A DNA stretch of 10,354 nt from contig CAYRIF010000126.1 in the NCBI GenBank assembly GCA_964424205.1, positions 1 through 10,354 on the forward strand, given 5' to 3'. The notes beneath the pieces are model-generated. The model was given only the letters and a program-made list of their open reading frames with translations. It was not told where the DNA came from and did not search any database. A program made the translations under genes and the position numbers. This stretch comes from CAYRIF01 sp964424205. GTDB lineage: Bacteria; Bacteroidota; Bacteroidia; Cytophagales; Cyclobacteriaceae. Below are positions 5,873-10,354 of this stretch, piece after piece. Every line of letters begins with the position of its first letter. Position 1 is the first letter of the stretch.

Positions 5873-7267
5873 ATGTCTGCAAAATATGATCTTATCGTGA
5901 TAGGAAGTGGCCCTGGGGGCTATGTTGCTGCTATTAGAGCATCTCAATTGGGAATGAAAGTTGGAGTAGTTGAAAAATCAGAGTTAGGAGGTATTTGTTT
6001 GAATTGGGGGTGTATTCCTACCAAGGCACTATTGAAAAGTGCACAGGTATATGATTATATAAACCATGCCAAGGATTATGGTATTTCTGTAAAAGGAGCA
6101 GCGATTAGTTTCACAGAGGTAGTGAAGCGAAGCAGGGATGTGGCAGGAGGGATGAGCAAAGGGATTCAGTTTCTTTTAAAGAAAAATAAAATTGACCACC
6201 TCGTAGGTTTTGGAAAAGTACAACCAAACAAAAAAGTGGAGGTTACGGATGCAAAAGGAAAGGTTATAACCTACACCGCGCCAAATATTATTATTGCGAC
6301 AGGTGGTCGCTCAAGAGAATTACCAGCATTGCCGATAGATGGAAAGAAAATCATTGGCTATCGAGAAGCATTGGTGCTGAAGAAACAACCTAAATCAATG
6401 ATTATTGTTGGTTCAGGAGCGATAGGCGTGGAGTTTGCGTATTTTTATAATGCGATAGGTACTGACGTGACGATTGTTGAGTTTATGCCAAATATTGTTC
6501 CTGTTGAAGATATAGAGGTCTCTAAACAGCTGGAAAGAAACTTTAAAAAGGCAGGCATTAAAATCATGACTAAGTCGGAAGTAACTGCTGTAGATACCAA
6601 AGGAGCAAAATGTAAAGTAACTGTCAAAACCCCGAAAGGAGAAGAGAAACTACAAGCAGAAATTGTACTTTCTGCGGTAGGGGTGACTACTAATATTGAA
6701 GGAATAGGATTAGAAGATGTAGGAATCGCCACTGATAAAGGAAAAGTGATTGTCAATGATTATTACCAGACGAATATGCCAGGAATATACGCCATTGGTG
6801 ACATAGTGCATGGACAGGCACTGGCACATGTGGCTTCTGCAGAAGGTATTATTTGTGTGGAAAAAATGGCAGGACAAACGCCAGAGCCAATGGACTACAA
6901 TAATATTCCAGGATGTACTTACTGTCAGCCTGAGATTGCTTCAGTGGGTTATACAGAGAAAGCTGCCAAAGAAGCAGGGTATGATATTAAGGTAGGGAAG
7001 TTTCCTTTTGCTGCTTCGGGAAAAGCGAGCGCAGCAGGTGTGAAAGATGGTTTTGTAAAAGTGATTTATGACGCAAAATACGGTGAATGGTTAGGCGCAC
7101 ACATGATAGGAGCAAATGTTACCGAGATGATTGCAGAGGTAGTGGTTGCTAGGAAATTAGAAACTACCGCACACGAAATTATCAAAACGGTTCACCCGCA
7201 TCCTACCATGTCGGAAGCGGTGATGGAAGCAACTGCTGCTGCATATGATGAAGTGATTCATTTGTAG
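5873..7267 (+). CDS. lpdA: Dihydrolipoyl dehydrogenase (E3)
   Basis: A 464-residue cytoplasmic FAD flavoprotein that reoxidises the dihydrolipoyl groups of pyruvate, 2-oxoglutarate or branched-chain 2-oxoacid dehydrogenase complexes, or of the glycine cleavage system, with NAD+. Visible are the FAD-binding GSGPGG (11-16), the redox-active disulfide C42/C47 in GGICLNWGCIPTK, the NAD-binding GSGAIG (180-185), the second FAD motif YAIGD (306-310), and a C-terminal dimerisation domain with the catalytic pair H443/E448 in HPHPTMSE. Length and all key residues are normal, and there is no lipoyl domain fused to the N-terminus. It stands alone here, without E1 or E2 genes beside it, so which complex it serves cannot be told; one E3 often serves several. 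A REP-like palindrome follows 30 bp after the stop. Confidence 0.96.
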   Translation: MSAKYDLIVIGSGPGGYVAAIRASQLGMKVGVVEKSELGGICLNWGCIPTKALLKSAQVYDYINHAKDYGISVKGAAISFTEVVKRSRDVAGGMSKGIQFLLKKNKIDHLVGFGKVQPNKKVEVTDAKGKVITYTAPNIIIATGGRSRELPALPIDGKKIIGYREALVLKKQPKSMIIVGSGAIGVEFAYFYNAIGTDVTIVEFMPNIVPVEDIEVSKQLERNFKKAGIKIMTKSEVTAVDTKGAKCKVTVKTPKGEEKLQAEIVLSAVGVTTNIEGIGLEDVGIATDKGKVIVNDYYQTNMPGIYAIGDIVHGQALAHVASAEGIICVEKMAGQTPEPMDYNNIPGCTYCQPEIASVGYTEKAAKEAGYDIKVGKFPFAASGKASAAGVKDGFVKVIYDAKYGEWLGAHMIGANVTEMIAEVVVARKLETTAHEIIKTVHPHPTMSEAVMEATAAAYDEVIHL

Positions 7268-7297
7268 ATTTTTAGAAAACTAATACGCACAACACAC

Positions 7298-7347
7298 GCT
7301 CAGAGTCTCCGCAACTTGCTCAGAGTCTCCTGCAAGGGACTCTGAGC
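7298..7347. repeat. REP-like intergenic palindrome with a partial tandem copy
   Basis: GCTCAGAGTC (7318-7327) is the exact reverse complement of 7338-7347, and the 10-base loop can add a CC/GG pair. A second copy of the left arm, GCTCAGAGTCTCC, lies 20 bases earlier at 7298-7310 and is followed by GCAA, as in the loop of the main copy. No T-run follows the hairpin. The form, a GC-richer hairpin with an extra half unit just behind a gene, is that of a repetitive extragenic palindrome. Whether it recurs elsewhere in the genome cannot be seen from here. Confidence 0.7.
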
Positions 7348-7450
7348 ACCTCAATTACTAAGGCTTTAAATCAGACTTGCCACAGTAAACAGGGATTTTA
7401 ACTATTTTATTATATATTACAACGACAATTAACTTCGAGATTTATATAAT

Positions 7451-8348
7451 ATGGCAGCTACAAAAAAAACATGCTCACTATTAATAATAGTAGTACTATT
7501 TTTTTCAACCAAAAGCATCGCACAAAATCATACACTACCCTTATGGTCGGTGATCCCTAATTATTATGAATCTGATGAAAAGGAAAATCAGAAAGAAGGA
7601 GATATGCTGTGGGTAACTAATGTGCAAGAACCGAATATCTCGGTTTACCTGCCTGCTAAGAAACAGGCAACAGGACAGGCAGTAGTGATTTGTCCGGGGG
7701 GTGGATATTATGGATTGGCATACGATTGGGAGGGAGATGATATTGCTCGTTGGTATAATTCCAAAGGGATTGCAGGCATTGTGCTCAAGTATAGATTACC
7801 TATTTCAAAATCAGTAATCAACAAGCAAGAAGTACCACTACAAGATGCGCAACGCGCCATGCGACTTGTCCGTCATCATGCTGATGAATGGAACATTGAC
7901 AAACATCGAATTGGGGTGATGGGTTTCTCTGCAGGAGGACATTTGGCGTCTACGCTGGGTACGCATTTCGATGATGAGACAAAACTTGCAAACAAAGACT
8001 CCATAGATTTATTAAGTGCACGTCCGGATTTTATGGTATTGATTTACCCAGTGATTTCAATGCAAGAAAACATTACGCATAAAGGCTCTAAATTTGCGCT
8101 TTTAGGAGAAAATCCTAGCAAGGAATTAGTGGACTATTATTCCAACGAATTACAAATTACGAAGGATACTCCTCCTACTTTTTTACTACATGCGACTGAT
8201 GATAAATCTGTGCCTTTGAAAATTCCCTATTATTCTATCAAGGGCTGAAAGAAAAAAATATTCCAAACTGTGAAATGCACATTTACCCAGAAGGTGGACA
8301 TGGCTTTTCATTGGCGATTGGGCAAGGACGTTTGCAAGGTTGGACAGA
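7451..8348 (+). CDS. Secreted alpha/beta hydrolase (acetyl-esterase/BD-FAE type), frameshifted and cut by the gap
   Basis: An exported serine hydrolase of the family often named acetylxylan esterase, esterase/lipase or 'alpha/beta hydrolase'. Residues 1-24 are a signal peptide (KK, hydrophobic CSLLIIVVLFFST, cleavage after SIA before Q25). The oxyanion region is CPGGGYYGLAYDWEG (from 81), the nucleophile S160 sits in GFSAGG, and the acidic residue is D250 or D251 in LLHATDDKSVP. The frame then runs into TGA at 8246-8248, but the next frame continues the protein as NSLLFYQGLKEKNIP and EMHIYPEGGHGF, with the catalytic His codon at 8299-8301. Adding one G after 8218 (TTG GAA for TTGAA) restores the frame. 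The last residues lie in the 100-N gap. A sequencing or assembly error is likelier than a true pseudogene, because the downstream frame is well preserved. The substrate, perhaps acetylated polysaccharide, is inferred from the family only. Confidence 0.83.
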
Positions 8349-8448
8349 NNNNNNNNNNNNNNNNNNNNNNNNNNNNNNNNNNNNNNNNNNNNNNNNNNNN
8401 NNNNNNNNNNNNNNNNNNNNNNNNNNNNNNNNNNNNNNNNNNNNNNNN
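8349..8448. other. Assembly gap (100 N)
   Basis: Exactly 100 undetermined bases, the usual filler for a join of unknown length. It removes the hydrolase C-terminus and stop codon and part of a palindromic intergenic sequence. Confidence 0.98.
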
Positions 8449-8465
8449 AAATATTTGTCATTTCG

Positions 8466-8540
8466 ACTTTTCGGAGAAATCTAAAGTGTGCAGTAAGTAT
8501 TTTTCCCTATAGATTTCTACTATTGTTAGAAACGAAAAGT
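8466..8540. repeat. Imperfect palindrome between convergent genes, at the gap edge
   Basis: ACTTTTCG (8466-8473) matches CGAAAAGT (8533-8540) in reverse complement, and AGAAATCTA (8475-8483) matches TAGATTTCT (8510-8518). Together they form a nested two-part inverted repeat; the right side carries about 13 extra bases between its arms. The left edge, TTTGTCATTTCGAC then GGAGAAATCT, resembles a dispersed repeat that I remember from many Bacteroidota intergenic regions. It lies between the convergent hydrolase and DPP IV genes and could also end transcripts. A repeat here would explain the break in the assembly. Confidence 0.55.
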
Positions 8541-8575
8541 ATATAAAAAAACCTATATTTTATGCTGAATACAAC

Positions 8576-10354
8576 CTACTCCCCCTTCAAATACTTATCC
8601 AAATAATCCTGATACTGCGTATATAAAAGTACAAAACTAGGGCCGCTATACGCCACGCCGTGGGCACCTGGCGGGTAGATTCTCAAGTCCACATCTTTGC
8701 CATTATCAATGAGTGCAGTGACCAACTGAAAAGTATTTTTTACATGTACATTTTCATCCATTGTCGAGTGGACAAGGAGCATTTTTCCTTCCAGATTACC
8801 AGCGCTTGTGGTGGAGGCGCTTTTAAGGTAACCTTCTTCGTTTTCATCTTCTAGTCCCATGTAGCGCTCGGCATATATACTATCATACAGTCGCCAGTCG
8901 GTGACCGGCGCACCAACAATTGCTACCTTGAACACATCAGGATGATTGAGCATGGTATAACTAGACATATAACCACCATAACTGTGTCCTCTTATTGCCA
9001 TGCGGTCACCATCTACCCAAGATTTTTTGGCTAGATAATTTACTGTTTCCACAAAGTCATGCGCCTCCCAGTGACCAAGATTTTTATAAACAACTTTTTC
9101 AAATTTACTACCATACCCACCGCTGCCACGGTTATTGACGCTGGCAATCACATATCCTTCCTGTGCCAAAAACTGCTCCCAAGTACTCGTGCCAAATTGG
9201 TTGTAAACCGACTGCGCACCTGGTCCTCCATAAATATTGAGTAACAGCGGATAGCTTTTATTAGGGTCAAAATTGAAAGGTTTAACTACGTAAATATCTA
9301 GTTTTTGACCGTCGGTGGTGGTGAATTGCATTAATTCTCGTGGTGCATAAGCATGGGATGCTACAAACTCACCAACAGCTTTGTTCTCTTCAAATTTCTT
9401 AATCAACTTTCCTTTGGTACTGCAAAGTTCTACTTGCTTAGGGGTGCTTATATTTGAGTAACTGTCAATAAAATATTTGCTGTTAGGCGATAAATTAAGG
9501 TTGTGCCGCCCTGCTTCTTTGGTGATTTTTTTCTTGCCACTGCCATCAAATTTAATGCTGTATAAATGCCTGTCTAAGGGAGAATTCTCGGTAGAAGTAT
9601 AATAGATTATTCTGCTTTTGGAATCCACATTTTCAACACGAACTACTTCCCAGTCACCCTTGGTTACTTGTGTCAAAAGTTTGCCGCTATAATCATATCT
9701 ATAGATATGACTCCATCCATTGCGGTCAGAAATCCAAAAGAACTCACTGACATCTTTAGGAAAAAAGAAAAAGTGATTGATGCCTGCAAAAAAATCAAAC
9801 ACATCTACCCAAGCGTCCGATTTTTCTTCCATGATCTTTTTTCCTTCCCCAGTTTTGGTATCATGCATGGTCAATGTCAGGTGGTTTTGTTTTCTATTGA
9901 GGTGTACAATTGCTAATTTATTAGCTTGGGCTGTCCAGTAGATACGTGGAATATAACCACCGTCTAAGTCAACAGCCATCCATTTTTTGGTTTTATTGGC
10001 AATGTTGAGCACCCCAATTCTAACGATAGGGTTTGTATCGCCCACTTCAGGATATTTTAATTTTACATATTCTTTTTGCTCGTTTGAGTAATCAGTCATC
10101 TGAAAGATTGGCACCTGTTTTTCATCGGTCTGCCAGAAAGCAATATTTTTGCTGTCAGGCGACCAATCCCAAGCTTGGGCAAGTCCAAATTCCTCTTCGT
10201 ATGCCCATCCGTACCTGCCATTGTAGAAAAATTCACTGGCATCATCGGTAAGCTGAGTTTCTTTTTTGGAAGCAAAATCATAGACAAACATGTTATCGTC
10301 ACGCTCATAACCAATCATTTTTCCATTCGGAGAGAGTTCAGCTGTTTGTGCGTC
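8576..10354 (-). CDS. Dipeptidyl-peptidase IV (S9B family), N-terminus outside window
   Basis: The frame is open from the right edge (DAQTAELSPNGKMIGY) to TAG at 8576-8578, giving 592 residues. The methionine at 10318 is internal. Bacteroidota DPP IV enzymes have roughly 720-740 residues, so about 130-150, including any signal peptide, are missing. The fragment begins in the beta-propeller, with the Glu-Glu motif that binds the substrate amino group (YEEEF, E54/E55). It ends in the alpha/beta-hydrolase domain with nucleophile S458 in GHSYGG (codon 8981-8983), D533 in HSTMDENVH and H565 in PPGAHG. The Ser-Asp-His spacing (75 and 32) is close to that of human DPP4 (78 and 32). It removes Xaa-Pro or Xaa-Ala dipeptides from peptide N-termini, normally in the periplasm or at the cell surface. 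Small departures are GHSYGG for the usual GWSYGG and HST for HGT before the Asp. It converges with the hydrolase gene. Confidence 0.93.
   Translation of the reverse strand, partial: DAQTAELSPNGKMIGYERDDNMFVYDFASKKETQLTDDASEFFYNGRYGWAYEEEFGLAQAWDWSPDSKNIAFWQTDEKQVPIFQMTDYSNEQKEYVKLKYPEVGDTNPIVRIGVLNIANKTKKWMAVDLDGGYIPRIYWTAQANKLAIVHLNRKQNHLTLTMHDTKTGEGKKIMEEKSDAWVDVFDFFAGINHFFFFPKDVSEFFWISDRNGWSHIYRYDYSGKLLTQVTKGDWEVVRVENVDSKSRIIYYTSTENSPLDRHLYSIKFDGSGKKKITKEAGRHNLNLSPNSKYFIDSYSNISTPKQVELCSTKGKLIKKFEENKAVGEFVASHAYAPRELMQFTTTDGQKLDIYVVKPFNFDPNKSYPLLLNIYGGPGAQSVYNQFGTSTWEQFLAQEGYVIASVNNRGSGGYGSKFEKVVYKNLGHWEAHDFVETVNYLAKKSWVDGDRMAIRGHSYGGYMSSYTMLNHPDVFKVAIVGAPVTDWRLYDSIYAERYMGLEDENEEGYLKSASTTSAGNLEGKMLLVHSTMDENVHVKNTFQLVTALIDNGKDVDLRIYPPGAHGVAYSGPSFVLLYTQYQDYLDKYLKGE

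Noticed and set aside
5677..5874. A 65-codon minus-strand frame upstream of the dehydrogenase gene
   Set aside because: Composition is AT-driven (many F, L, K, N), it runs through the opposite gene's promoter and RBS, and it has no start signal or recognisable domain.
7298..7347. CRISPR-like array
   Set aside because: There are only two direct copies of a 13-base unit, spaced 20 bases apart, plus one inverted arm. There are no spacers of regular length and no cas genes; a REP-like palindrome fits better.
10316..10318. ATG at 10318 as the start of DPP IV
   Set aside because: The same frame stays open to the window edge and encodes AELSPNGK, typical beta-propeller sequence. The enzyme would also lack about 140 residues if it began here.

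Overview
The window looks like a scaffold piece from a low-GC member of the Bacteroidota, probably of the Cytophagales type. The evidence is a dipeptidyl-peptidase IV of the Bacteroidota kind, a hybrid kinase with an Hpt tail, a four-helix-bundle (S23-like) protein, exact TAnnTTTG -7 promoter boxes upstream of fabG and the lipoamide dehydrogenase gene, and few Shine-Dalgarno sites. Assignment below phylum is inference. The scaffold has two N runs, 10 N at 5195-5204 and 100 N at 8349-8448, and there are anomalies around both.

Layout. 1-176: C-terminal end of a four-helix-bundle protein (+). 176-210: a short heptamer array that overlaps the ends of two converging genes. 205-951: fabG (-). 1137-3767: membrane-bound hybrid histidine kinase with HisKA, HATPase, receiver and Hpt domains (+). 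3780-5138: NtrC-family sigma-54-dependent response regulator (-), meeting the kinase tail to tail 12 bp apart. 5139-5872: about 730 bp without a credible gene. It holds a degraded or mis-assembled second copy of the regulator's 5' end, a minus-strand terminator, a long perfect hairpin, alternative stem-loops and the promoter of the next gene. 5873-7267: dihydrolipoamide dehydrogenase (+). 7298-7347: REP-like palindrome. 7451-8348: secreted alpha/beta hydrolase (+), frameshifted by one base and cut by the gap. 8449-8540: imperfect palindrome next to the gap. 8576-10354: dipeptidyl-peptidase IV (-), whose N-terminus lies beyond the window.

How the genes relate. FabG (fatty-acid elongation) and dihydrolipoamide dehydrogenase (2-oxoacid dehydrogenase complexes) are housekeeping enzymes. 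The kinase and sigma-54 regulator may form one phosphorelay, an inference from position and domain content. The hydrolase and DPP IV converge and are both exported enzymes of polymer or peptide breakdown, but nothing shows that they are functionally linked.

I did not find a clear new multi-gene system. The most interesting unexplained material is the non-coding interval 5139-5872 and the two palindromic intergenic repeats.
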